This document shows, in pieces, positions 8,787 through 17,154 of a DNA stretch of 64,000 nucleotides. The DNA lies in assembly GCF_000829375.1 (NCBI RefSeq), contig NZ_AP014624.1, forward strand, positions 2,232,001 through 2,296,000. Reading direction: 5' to 3'. The translations under genes were made by a program, and so were the position numbers. Each line of letters starts with the position of its first letter. The first letter of the stretch is position 1. Under the pieces are notes generated by a model. That model was not told where the DNA came from, searched no databases, and saw only the letters and a list, made by a program, of their open reading frames with translations. The DNA is from Chryseobacterium sp. StRB126. Its GTDB lineage: Bacteria > Bacteroidota > Bacteroidia > Flavobacteriales > Weeksellaceae.

Positions 8787-9811
8787 TAGTCGTAGTTTTT
8801 GTTCATTACATTATCTATATCCTCTGTTGCGGCAGATTTTTTTCTGAAATATTCTACAGCATCTTCCACATCTTTTTCAAATCTGTTGTCTCTCCATACT
8901 TTCATGTTTTCATCATCACTAGGATCGAAGATTCCAAGTTCCAGGAAGTATCTCATCAAGGGAGCCATAATTCTGGAATTGATTTTCTGACGGTTTTCAC
9001 TTTCCAACACGGCAGGAATCAGTTTTTTATAATCTCTGAATGCAGGATTCTGAAAGCCGACGCGGGAATACACTACAATACTACAGACAGACATATCAAG
9101 CATGCTTCTAAGCATTGGAGCTGTACTTTCCTGTGCTTCTTTCAAAAATTCAGGAACCATATCTATAAACTCACGGATCATATTTTTGCCCCATTCTATA
9201 TGTCTTGCTTCTTCTTTATGATGTTCTACCGCTACAGCTCTTGATAAGGGGGAAATTTCCTTGCTGTTGCAGTCTTCCATTGCATTGTTTTCTGCCAGCC
9301 ATTCAATAAGAATGGTAAGGTAGATGGCCTTTAAGGGAAATTCGGACATTGAGGCATTGTGGCTGTATATTTCTCTAAGGTTTAAAGGGCTCGGGAAGGG
9401 GGTAATCTGAAAATGGGCCATTGCCTTTTTGAAGACCATTGCATGCACTATTTCTTCTTTGCAGAAATGATGTATGTATTTTACGACTTCGGGAAATTTT
9501 TTAAGGGAGCCATGATTGACGATTTTCATATAGTATTCTGACACAAGGTTTTCGAATACGATGAAAGTGTACCACCATGAACCTGTTTCATAGACGGATA
9601 AAAGCCTTCTTTCTTCTTCTGTAGCAAGATCATAATAAGGTGTTCCGTAGATCGCAATATTTTCTCTTTTTTTCAGCCAGGCGCTTTCTATAGGTTCGTC
9701 CCAAGGATGATCCAGAAGGAGGCTCATCTGTTTTTTTTCGGAAGCTTTATTCAGTTTTTCTAGTAAGAGGGTAAACTTTGGGCTTAGTGTTTTTTTCTTT
9801 AGATTGCTCAT
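8786..9811 (-). CDS. AurF-like diiron N-oxygenase
   Basis: 341 residues from the start MSNLKKKTLSPKF at 9811; an upstream in-frame Met would overlap the previous gene far more. Two EExxH motifs about 80 residues apart (Glu119-Glu120-x-x-His123 and Glu200-Glu201-x-x-His204), with further helical Glu/His around them, are the pattern of a diiron carboxylate helical bundle of the AurF family. AurF oxidises p-aminobenzoate to p-nitrobenzoate through hydroxylamine and nitroso stages. Here the natural substrate would be an anthranilate-derived amine. The start overlaps the previous gene as ATGA. N-oxygenation is inference; other diiron oxygenations cannot be excluded. Confidence 0.78.
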   Translation of the reverse strand: MSNLKKKTLSPKFTLLLEKLNKASEKKQMSLLLDHPWDEPIESAWLKKRENIAIYGTPYYDLATEEERRLLSVYETGSWWYTFIVFENLVSEYYMKIVNHGSLKKFPEVVKYIHHFCKEEIVHAMVFKKAMAHFQITPFPSPLNLREIYSHNASMSEFPLKAIYLTILIEWLAENNAMEDCNSKEISPLSRAVAVEHHKEEARHIEWGKNMIREFIDMVPEFLKEAQESTAPMLRSMLDMSVCSIVVYSRVGFQNPAFRDYKKLIPAVLESENRQKINSRIMAPLMRYFLELGIFDPSDDENMKVWRDNRFEKDVEDAVEYFRKKSAATEDIDNVMNKNYD

Positions 9812-11301
9812 ATATTTTGTGTTTTTTCCATATTTAATAGTTTTCCTTGTGTAAATCCGAAACACATTGCGGTTTCATAGCCGGGACCTCCGGACCATGT
9901 GCTTACCAGTTTTACTTTGTCATTTGGGAAGTTGCTCAATAGCCCTAAATTGGTTTTTGGAAGCATTTTGTAGGCGAAAGCCGAACCTTTGGTAGCCAGT
10001 GTAAATTTGTAATTGGTCTTCGGAGTTGAAGATTCTGTATAGATCAGCTTGTCTTCTATCTGAGGAAAGGTTTTAAGAACTCTTTTGATCAGTTTTTCCT
10101 GAATTTTATCTTTTCTCTGATTATATTCTTCTTCGGACAGGTGGAACCAGCGGTCTCCGTGATCCAGAACTATAAGCTGGAGAATATAGCCGCCTTCCGG
10201 GTCTACCCGGTGATAGTTGCTGACACTCAGGGTAAAAAGGTCATAATACCGGTCGTTCTCAAAATCTTCTTCTGTAAAGTCATCACCCGTGTCGGACACC
10301 AAAAGGTATTCTGGTGAGCTAATTCCCAGTTCATTGGGTGGAACAGAAAGTACAGCAAATACACAAAAATGTCCCCATCCAACAGTAAAGTTTTCGAGAA
10401 CTTCTTTAAATTCCTGAGACTTTTCATCTTTTTTCAGCATTCTTACTACATCTTCGGGAGGGCAGGTCGCGATGACCCTTTTGGTCTTTACTATATTTTT
10501 CCGGGTGGTTACCAGCATATGGTCACCCATATCTTCCATCTCGTGCACCTGGTTTTTCTTCAAAAGAATTCCGCCGCGGTCTACAAATTCTTTTAACAGC
10601 AGATCCGAAATACGCTGTCCGGTTCCTTTCATAAATGCGGGGCCGCCATAGAACATGGCATAAAGGCAATGAAGAAAATAAAATGCATTGACTTCATTGG
10701 AAATGGAACCTGAATAAATAGCAATGGGACTGAGTACTTCTACAATGTCCGGTCCTTTGAAAATGGATTGAAAGTAATCACGGGCTGTAATTTTTGATAA
10801 GCCTCTGCTTTCTCTCAAAATATCCCTGTTTATGGTATATTCATTCATCAGTTTTCTAAAAAACATATAATGCTGATATCCGTGAGATTCTATATCCTGA
10901 AATAGTTTTTCTATTCCTGCCAATTCATCCGGGAAATGGGTAATGAGTGTTTTTTTTATGTCTTCCGGCTCAGAGGGAAGTTTGATGAATTGGTTTTTAT
11001 ACACTACTGTTCCAATTTCTTCATGCAATTCGAATTCGTCTAGTAATGACTGTAGTTCGAGTCTTTTAAGGGTATTCCATAGGTTTCCAACATTTTCTTT
11101 GAGTCCGCTTACTTTATGTTGGCTGCAGTCAAAAACAAATTTTCTTTTGTTCCGATAAAAATTGGTAGCATAACCTCCTACTTTATGATGGGCTTCGCTG
11201 ATGGCAACCGAGCTTCCTTCGGTAACTGCAGAAATACCGTACATAAGGCCACAAAGTCCTGCACCTATTACTAATTCATCGACTTCTAAATTTTCAATCA
11301 T
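9808..11301 (-). CDS. CrtI/CrtISO-like FAD-dependent oxidoreductase or isomerase
   Basis: 497 residues. The N-terminal dinucleotide motif VIGAGLCGLMYG is followed by the acidic SEAHHKVGGYATNF, and the C-terminal FAD block is GGPGYETAMCFGFTQGKLL. Both ends match the phytoene desaturase, carotenoid isomerase and retinol saturase superfamily. No carotenoid gene is present, so a conjugated polyene from the KS/CLF system is a reasonable substrate: desaturation or cis-trans isomerisation (inference). It is separated from the carrier protein gene by about 190 bases containing two hairpins. Confidence 0.78.
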   Translation of the reverse strand: MIENLEVDELVIGAGLCGLMYGISAVTEGSSVAISEAHHKVGGYATNFYRNKRKFVFDCSQHKVSGLKENVGNLWNTLKRLELQSLLDEFELHEEIGTVVYKNQFIKLPSEPEDIKKTLITHFPDELAGIEKLFQDIESHGYQHYMFFRKLMNEYTINRDILRESRGLSKITARDYFQSIFKGPDIVEVLSPIAIYSGSISNEVNAFYFLHCLYAMFYGGPAFMKGTGQRISDLLLKEFVDRGGILLKKNQVHEMEDMGDHMLVTTRKNIVKTKRVIATCPPEDVVRMLKKDEKSQEFKEVLENFTVGWGHFCVFAVLSVPPNELGISSPEYLLVSDTGDDFTEEDFENDRYYDLFTLSVSNYHRVDPEGGYILQLIVLDHGDRWFHLSEEEYNQRKDKIQEKLIKRVLKTFPQIEDKLIYTESSTPKTNYKFTLATKGSAFAYKMLPKTNLGLLSNFPNDKVKLVSTWSGGPGYETAMCFGFTQGKLLNMEKTQNI

Positions 11302-11343
11302 TATTTAGATTATTTTGTTTTAATTTTTCCAAAAGAAATAACC

Positions 11344-11363
11344 CTCACTTTTTTTTAAGTGAG
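11344..11363 (-). other. Short hairpin in the ACP-oxidoreductase spacer
   Basis: A perfect 7-base stem, CTCACTT and AAGTGAG, closes a 6-base T/A loop in the untranslated spacer upstream of the CrtI-like gene. Read on the minus strand it lies about 40 bases before that start codon. It may be an mRNA-stabilising or processing hairpin; no function is shown by sequence. Confidence 0.4.
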
Positions 11364-11442
11364 TATTTTTAATTACGGATGTCTGTTATGAACCAACATT
11401 AATGGGCTGTATTAATATTGGTAAAAAGTCAAAATCTATTAA

Positions 11443-11481
11443 AATCTTTGGGCCCGACACGCTGGTAAAAACCCAAAGATT
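11443..11481 (-). terminator. Leaky intrinsic terminator or attenuator after the ACP gene
   Basis: A perfect 10-base inverted repeat (AATCTTTGGG and CCCAAAGATT) with a loop of about 19 bases starts 13 bases beyond the ACP stop codon. On the minus strand it is followed by TTTTAAT. It divides the cluster into ligase-PqsBC-ACP and the rest, and could give more carrier protein than downstream enzymes. No promoter with a good TAnnTTTG match was found between it and the next gene, so read-through seems needed. Confidence 0.6.
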
Positions 11482-11494
11482 GTGTTTTGTATTC

Positions 11495-11740
11495 TTAAAC
11501 GGCCAATTCTTCTTCCAGAACGTCTACGATATCTTTCGGCGTCTTCATTTTGATCAGGATTCCTTCATCTAAGCTGATGTCGAATTCTCTTTCCAGCTCA
11601 ACCAAAACTTCCAATCCCATAAGAGAAGTAACCCCTATTTCATTTAACAGGTCTGTATCAGGTTTAATCATATTGATATCGCATTCTGCAATATCTGCTA
11701 AAATAGCATACACTTTGTTGAATAATTCTTGGTTTTCCAT
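11495..11740 (-). CDS. Acyl carrier protein
   Basis: 81 residues from the start MENQELFNKVY at 11740; a 29-residue upstream extension overlaps the previous gene and lacks family features. The phosphopantetheine site is GVTSLMGLEVL with Ser39 (the usual DSL is TSL here), followed by the acidic helix II typical of ACPs. It probably carries the KS/CLF-made chain. It is the only carrier protein gene in the visible cluster. It lies 13 bases after the PqsC-like gene. Confidence 0.9.
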   Translation of the reverse strand: MENQELFNKVYAILADIAECDINMIKPDTDLLNEIGVTSLMGLEVLVELEREFDISLDEGILIKMKTPKDIVDVLEEELAV

Positions 11741-11753
11741 TCTATTGTAATTT

Positions 11754-12788
11754 TTAATAGTTAATATTTTCTGTATTCCATACCTGTGCTCCAAAACCCC
11801 ATCCGATTCCTGCTCCGGCAAATACAACTGTATTATTGGGTTTTATTTTCCCGTTTTTTAATGCAAAGTAGAGGGTCATGGGGATTGAGGCAGAGCTCAG
11901 GCAACTGTATTTTTCTACGGTGGTTGTATATTTTTCTTTCTTTATTCCTATTCCCATTGCCCACATTCTGATAAGCATTTTTGATGGCTGATGGAAGACA
12001 AAATGATGTATATCTTCAAGAGATGCGTCTGCCTTTTCTAAAGCTTTAAAGACAACCTCAGGAACATTTTGAGGCACAAATGTCTGCATTTGAGTGGGGG
12101 CATCTTCTCCTAATGTAAAGTAAGGACGGATAAATTCTTTCCCGGGCTTATCTGCCGGGGTTTTCCATTGTAATGTTGCAATATCATTATAGGTGGGAAT
12201 GCTTTTATAGTGAGAAGAAACCAATTTTCCTTCTTTTTCTGATCTTCCAATGACTATTGCTGCCGCACCATCTCCAAAAAGGGTAGAAGAGGGTAAGGAG
12301 AAGTCTGCAATTTGCGTAAATGTTTCTGCGGAACAGATCAGAACGTTTTCGTACATTCCTGTTTTTATGTAATCAGATGCTATTTGTAGGGCTACCAGGA
12401 ATGATATGCATGCCTGGTTGACTTCCATAGTCATGGCTGAGTGTTTACAGTTCAGTTCTGTTTTTAAATACTCTGAAATTCCCGGGAAAATTCTGTCGTC
12501 TTCTTTATCAGACCAACCTGTAATGGTGCATGTGGTTCCTATGATAAGATCTATGTCCTGTGTAGAAAGACCTGCTTTTTCTATGGCTCCCAAAGATGCT
12601 TTTCTGGCAAGTTGAGAGCAGGATTCTCCTTTTTCTTTGTTTACCATATATCTTCCTTCCATTCCCCAATTTCTCCACCAGTTTTTTGGAAGATTGGGAA
12701 TTTCGGAAAACGGAGGCATATCATTGGTGTAATATGTCTCTGGAAGTCCTATGGCTACACTTTTTATTGAGGAGTTATATTTCATCAT
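11754..12788 (-). CDS. KASIII-like condensing enzyme, PqsC-like (Cys-His, no Asn)
   Basis: 344 residues. Cys127 in NQACISF and His266 in FHQPSKM are in the right places, but the KASIII asparagine motif YGNTSAAS reads YSCLSSAS, so Asn is replaced by Cys296. Pseudomonas PqsC (about 348 residues) likewise works with Cys129 and His269 and no Asn, loading octanoate and condensing it with 2-aminobenzoylacetate to form the quinolone ring. The gene overlaps the PqsB-like gene by 14 bases. The inference is the ring-forming condensing subunit accepting the polyene or fatty acyl chain. Confidence 0.85.
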   Translation of the reverse strand: MMKYNSSIKSVAIGLPETYYTNDMPPFSEIPNLPKNWWRNWGMEGRYMVNKEKGESCSQLARKASLGAIEKAGLSTQDIDLIIGTTCTITGWSDKEDDRIFPGISEYLKTELNCKHSAMTMEVNQACISFLVALQIASDYIKTGMYENVLICSAETFTQIADFSLPSSTLFGDGAAAIVIGRSEKEGKLVSSHYKSIPTYNDIATLQWKTPADKPGKEFIRPYFTLGEDAPTQMQTFVPQNVPEVVFKALEKADASLEDIHHFVFHQPSKMLIRMWAMGIGIKKEKYTTTVEKYSCLSSASIPMTLYFALKNGKIKPNNTVVFAGAGIGWGFGAQVWNTENINY

Positions 12789-13647
12789 TTGTAATTTTTA
12801 GAACCGAATATTGGGCAAGAAACGGATTGTATGATACTATGGTGAGGGGGTGTTCTTTTAGTTGTTTGTTTTCTTGTAAATGCCACGGAATAGTATTCAT
12901 GGCTAGTGTATTTTCAGTTTCATGGGATGAGAGGTGTTCTGAAAACCATTTTTCTGTGATCACCGGGGTCTGTTGTTCTTTTAGGTTTAAGAATATATTT
13001 TTCAATTCAGCGTTGATGGCTTTTACAAAGGATGAACTGTAATTCCAGTTCAGCCTGAAAATATTCTCTTTTTTCAGGGCTTCTTCATTTCCTGCATTGA
13101 AGCTTAAACCCGCTTTTGATATTTCTGAGGAAAGAATATGGATATTTTCCAGTTCTATTTTGTTGTTGCTTGATTTAAGGAGCAATGCATTTACCCCGTC
13201 AGGAATACAGAATCCGTTTTTATCATCCTTAAGGAAATCCGAGAATTTATTTGATTGAATGATCAATGCATATTTATGCTCAGAGTTTGATAAAAAATCA
13301 GATGCGATTTTAATCATATTTCCCAAGTCATTATGAAACATTTCGAAAACGAATGCATTTTTTGCATCCAAATGCTTTTGTACTTCATGCCCTACGCCGG
13401 GAGCTGAGGTATTTCTCAGAGCAGTAGTATCATATAGCGAAATAGAAGCATTGATAATTATGCCCAGCTCATCTTGCGAAACAGCATTTTTATCCAATAG
13501 CTGTCTGCTTAATTCTGAAGCCCAGGCGGATAAGGATTTTTCTTTTTCGATTTCGTAAATCTGGCATTGAAAGCCATTCTGCATTTTACCACGGATACCA
13601 ATGATATTCATTCCGGGAACTTCGCTTACTGCATCTATTATCTGCAT
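12775..13647 (-). CDS. Non-catalytic KASIII-like partner (PqsB-like)
   Basis: 290 residues, close to PqsB (283). It has a recognisable but degenerate thiolase-fold pattern: in place of the Cys motif stands FEMFHNDLGNMIKIA, and no HQxN or GNxS motif is visible. PqsB is the catalytically dead subunit that forms a heterodimer with PqsC. The order ligase, dead KAS, Cys-His KAS is the same as pqsA, pqsB, pqsC. Sequence similarity to PqsB itself cannot be measured here, so the name rests on size, order and lost active site. Confidence 0.75.
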   Translation of the reverse strand: MQIIDAVSEVPGMNIIGIRGKMQNGFQCQIYEIEKEKSLSAWASELSRQLLDKNAVSQDELGIIINASISLYDTTALRNTSAPGVGHEVQKHLDAKNAFVFEMFHNDLGNMIKIASDFLSNSEHKYALIIQSNKFSDFLKDDKNGFCIPDGVNALLLKSSNNKIELENIHILSSEISKAGLSFNAGNEEALKKENIFRLNWNYSSSFVKAINAELKNIFLNLKEQQTPVITEKWFSEHLSSHETENTLAMNTIPWHLQENKQLKEHPLTIVSYNPFLAQYSVLKITNDEI

Positions 13648-13669
13648 ATTTTAATATTAATAATTTGTG

Positions 13670-15244
13670 TTATGTTAAATTGTTTTCCAGTCTTTTTCTG
13701 ATTACTTTTCCATTGCTATTTCTGGTTAATTCTTTTATGAAATAAATTCTGGAAGGACGTTTATAGGAGGGGAAGTTTTCTGACAGTTTTTTTTGAATTT
13801 CTTCAGAAAGAACATCAGTGGCTATTCCGTTTTTTTCCACCAGATATAATACTGACCTGGCAAGATCATCATCATCCAGGTAATAGCTGATGGCACATTC
13901 ATTTACCTGCCTGAAGTTCTGTAATACATAATTTTCTATTTCAATAGGATTTACCCAGCGTCCATTTACCTTAAATAGATCGTCTTTTCTGCCGTGATAG
14001 ATGTAGGAGCCATCTTCATTTTGAGAACACAGGTCTCCTGAAAAATACCAACCTTCTTTATATTTTATTTTATTGGTTTCTTCTTTTTCCCAATATGAAC
14101 TGAGTGTGCTTTTTGGAGGATAAATGCACAGTTCACCTATCTCTCCATAGTTTTCTATTGTTTCATCGGGCGTGTCGATCCTGCTTATTTTTATATGGTA
14201 GCCGGGAACGGGAACACCTAGTGATGAATTTTTACTTTGTTCTTGTAATTGGTGGTTGCACATGAAAATATGCCCTATTTCTGTAGAGCCAATTCCGTTG
14301 ATAATCGTTTTATCAAATACTGTCTCCCATTCTCTGATGATGGATTCCGGAAGGGAAGAACCTGCGGATATAAATAATCTTATGCTATTGAACTCATTTT
14401 TTGAAAAGTTCTCGTGCTGATGAAGAATTTCCGCATATACTTTTGGGGTCCCAAATAAAATGGTGGGTTTATAAAGCCTTATGTTTTTTTTCAGATAATC
14501 AACTGTGAACCATTTTTCATCAATTATCACAGAAGCTCCTGTGAGCAACGGAAAAAACAGACTGTTTCCTAATCCGTAACCGAAAAACATCTTGGAAACG
14601 GATAATATGATGTCTTCTTTAGCAATTTCCAATGTCTTTTGTGCAAATAGCTCTGTATTTGTAAGCATAGTATGGTGCCTGTGCTGTACTGCCTTTGGAT
14701 TACCGGTAGTTCCGGAAGTATATTGCCAGAAAGCAACCGGATTATTTTCTGCATATTCAAATTCCAATTCCAAAGAAGCGGCAGGGAAATTTTGAGGAGA
14801 TAAAAATTTCTGCAAATAATTTATTGAACCATATTCTTTTACTGAAGGATTATTTACTATGATGCAATCATTTATAATGTGGTATGAGCTATGTATAGTA
14901 TGATAAAGCCTAAGATATTGGTGATTATCTATAATAACCCCTGTTGCTTTAGAGTCCAGTAAGATATATTCTAATTCCGAATCCTGAATTAAAGGGTTAA
15001 GGGGAACGGGAATGCACCCGATGGATATTAAAGATAAGAATGAATAAATAAATTCCGGTGAATCATTCATAATCAGAATCACCCTATCTCCACAACCAAA
15101 TTTTCCTGTAGATCTTAGGCTGGTGGCAACGGTTATTATTTTTTCGGCTATTTCTTTTCCCGATAGGCTGTTAAGATCATAGAGGATTTGGTTTTCATTA
15201 TTATATAACAATAAATTTTTAATGATATTCCTTGATGTATTCAT
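13670..15244 (-). CDS. Aryl-CoA ligase, anthranilate/benzoate type (PqsA-like)
   Basis: 524 residues, against 517 for PqsA. ANL-superfamily motifs occur in order: QYTSGTTGNPKAVQHRHH (P-loop, about residue 178), the GYGLGNSLFFPLLTG block of benzoate-CoA ligases, GIGSTEIGHIFMCN, YFSGDLC, the hinge GRKDDLFKVNGRWVNP, and the C-terminal lysine in NSNGKVIRKRL. It should activate anthranilate with ATP and CoA (or load it onto a carrier). It is the first gene of the cluster, so the main promoter must lie in the divergent region above 15244. Confidence 0.85.
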   Translation of the reverse strand: MNTSRNIIKNLLLYNNENQILYDLNSLSGKEIAEKIITVATSLRSTGKFGCGDRVILIMNDSPEFIYSFLSLISIGCIPVPLNPLIQDSELEYILLDSKATGVIIDNHQYLRLYHTIHSSYHIINDCIIVNNPSVKEYGSINYLQKFLSPQNFPAASLELEFEYAENNPVAFWQYTSGTTGNPKAVQHRHHTMLTNTELFAQKTLEIAKEDIILSVSKMFFGYGLGNSLFFPLLTGASVIIDEKWFTVDYLKKNIRLYKPTILFGTPKVYAEILHQHENFSKNEFNSIRLFISAGSSLPESIIREWETVFDKTIINGIGSTEIGHIFMCNHQLQEQSKNSSLGVPVPGYHIKISRIDTPDETIENYGEIGELCIYPPKSTLSSYWEKEETNKIKYKEGWYFSGDLCSQNEDGSYIYHGRKDDLFKVNGRWVNPIEIENYVLQNFRQVNECAISYYLDDDDLARSVLYLVEKNGIATDVLSEEIQKKLSENFPSYKRPSRIYFIKELTRNSNGKVIRKRLENNLT

Positions 15245-16704
15245 AGAGTATATATTATCACTCCTGACCTTAATTTTAAAGTCAGAGTATGTAAATGATT
15301 AATCTGATTTTGATTTTTCTATCTAGAAAAGATTGCTATATCTCCTGATTTATCTAACGGGAAGTATTGGAAAATTAGTGGGTTAATTTTTGTCATTTGT
15401 TTGTGTTTTAAAGAGGGATTGTTATTTGGAATTAAATTTTATTTTAATACATCATCGAAAGTTGATTATCTGTGGTAAGATCTCTGCGAAATTATAAATT
15501 TACTGCTATAGCTATATGGGTATTGTGTTATAATTTCTGAAAAAAAGTAATTTTTCTTTGGTGCTTATTTTAGAATTTTTGAATCATAAGACAGTATGGT
15601 GTAGAGAATAATAATATGTTATTAATGTTGTATTATTGATTCTGTTTTTGGAAATATGTTGGTATTTTACTTTGTGTAATATATAAGTGTTAAAGTTTTG
15701 AATTGTTGTAAATGGGATATCTTACTGTGTATTTCTGTAAGTATATTGAAGTAGGTATATGAGAAGAGGTTGTCTTTTTTATGGTGTCTTTTTCTGAATA
15801 TATAACATTCATTTTTTAATAAATGAAAGTGAATTTTTTTTGTGTATAGGTTTGTCAAAGAAAATATTAACTACATGATAATATTTCATGTATCTTAATG
15901 ATCAAAAAAACTATTTTTCTATAAATACTAATATTAAAACTAATTCTTACCTTACCAATGCTTTAGTACTATTGCAATCGAATTAAATTTATACTGATGA
16001 TTTGGAAAAAATATCTTAAACAGATTGATACGCAGAGATAACGAAAGTCAGCCAACAGTTGACTGTAGCTTCTACCATAATTATTGATATGAATTACTTA
16101 CAGAAAAACAATGTAAGGAAAGCTCTTTTAAAAACAACTTCTTTTTTTGTTGTCACCATTGTTAGTTTTATATATACGATACTCACATCAATAATATATG
16201 ATAAAATTATAAATGTAGTACTGTATTTGTTTTAACTAAGGAATAAGGTGGTATGTTATTTTTGTTTATTTTTTTTGAAATATTTTCATTAAATCGGAAG
16301 TTATTAATCATTTGCTTTCCATCAAACTGAAGAATTAAAAGAATTTTATTTATTGTAGAATTTACTGATAATAAAGTGATTTCCCCCTCTTTTTTTTGTT
16401 AATATTTCCGAAAATATTACTTATAATACTTTGAATATCTGATTAAAGTATGTAACCTTGTAATTAGAATATTAGTTGTCGTTGAAATGAGTTAATATCC
16501 CTCATAAAATTCTAAAAATATAAATGACCATTCAGCAATCTTAAATTAACACACAGAAAAAATAGCTTGATTCAATGACAACATATGTATTCTAAAATGG
16601 ATAATTATATTGGGTATACAATAGAATATGCTGTACATATATAATAGTAAATCCAATTTTATAATTCTCATAAAAACACAAATTCTAACATACAAACAAC
16701 ATTC
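15245..16704. other. Divergent intergenic region upstream of the biosynthetic cluster
   Basis: About 1.46 kb of very AT-rich sequence between the minus-strand ligase gene and the plus-strand HTH gene pair. It must contain the promoters of both. I found no convincing TTTG-N19..21-TAnnTTTG pair facing the cluster. The only coding candidate is a 48-codon membrane-like frame at 16089-16235. The great length compared with other gaps here suggests regulatory content or decayed genes. Confidence 0.6.
16089..16235 (+). CDS. Possible small membrane protein (48 residues)
   Basis: A frame starting MNYLQKNNVRKALLKTT has a short basic N-terminus followed by one hydrophobic segment of about 20 residues and a short tail. 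It lies alone between the cluster and the HTH pair, with no visible ribosome-binding clue (normal for this phylum). It could be chance in AT-rich DNA. No family is recognised. Confidence 0.25.
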   Translation: MNYLQKNNVRKALLKTTSFFVVTIVSFIYTILTSIIYDKIINVVLYLF

Positions 16705-17148
16705 ATGATTTTCGATTTTAAAAATATTCATATTGGAGATTTAATAAGCAAACGTGTTGAGGAAAAGGCATTTGATTCAGTCCGTGTCTGTAATTTTTTA
16801 AAATGTACTGACAAGGAATGGGAAGTAATACAATCCCAAAAGTCTTTGGATACCAATATTCTTTTAAGATTAAGCACATTGCTTGAGTATGATTTTTTCA
16901 GGCTTTATTCTCAGTATCTGATTTTATATGCTCCTCAGGGTTCAAACTATAATAAAGCCGGAGATAAAAAGTCCTCATTACCCTATTACAGAAAAAATAT
17001 TTATACAAAGGAAATTGTAGATTTTATCTTAGAGCAGTTAGAAAATGGCATTAAGACAAAATTACAAATTATAGAAGAATATAGGATACCGAAAAGTACT
17101 TTGTATAAATGGATTAACAAATATAATAACTTAAAAAAAGAAAAGTAA
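16705..17148 (+). CDS. Small two-domain HTH protein, HTH-1 family copy a
   Basis: 147 residues, intact. The N-terminal half (about residues 8-66) resembles an XRE-like helical domain and contains the family signature LLEYDFFRLYSQYLILYAP; the C-terminal half (about 85-145) is a helix-turn-helix with RKNIYTKEIVDFIL and IPKSTLYKWINKY, like the DNA-binding part of transposase OrfA proteins. No catalytic transposase domain is present. Relatives in this window lie at 38200-38554 (decayed), 53109 and 57108. A second small HTH gene follows 6 bases later. A DNA-binding regulatory role is likely but unproven. Confidence 0.75.
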   Translation: MIFDFKNIHIGDLISKRVEEKAFDSVRVCNFLKCTDKEWEVIQSQKSLDTNILLRLSTLLEYDFFRLYSQYLILYAPQGSNYNKAGDKKSSLPYYRKNIYTKEIVDFILEQLENGIKTKLQIIEEYRIPKSTLYKWINKYNNLKKEK

Positions 17149-17154
17149 GAAAAT

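Noticed and set aside
1..15244. Flexirubin or plain aryl polyene cluster
   Set aside because: KS, CLF, KR and DH fit, but no tyrosine/phenylalanine ammonia-lyase, DarA/DarB pair, glycosyl/acyltransferase or transporter genes are seen, while the anthranilate synthase, CoA ligase, MBL hydrolase and PqsBC-like pair are unexplained by such clusters.
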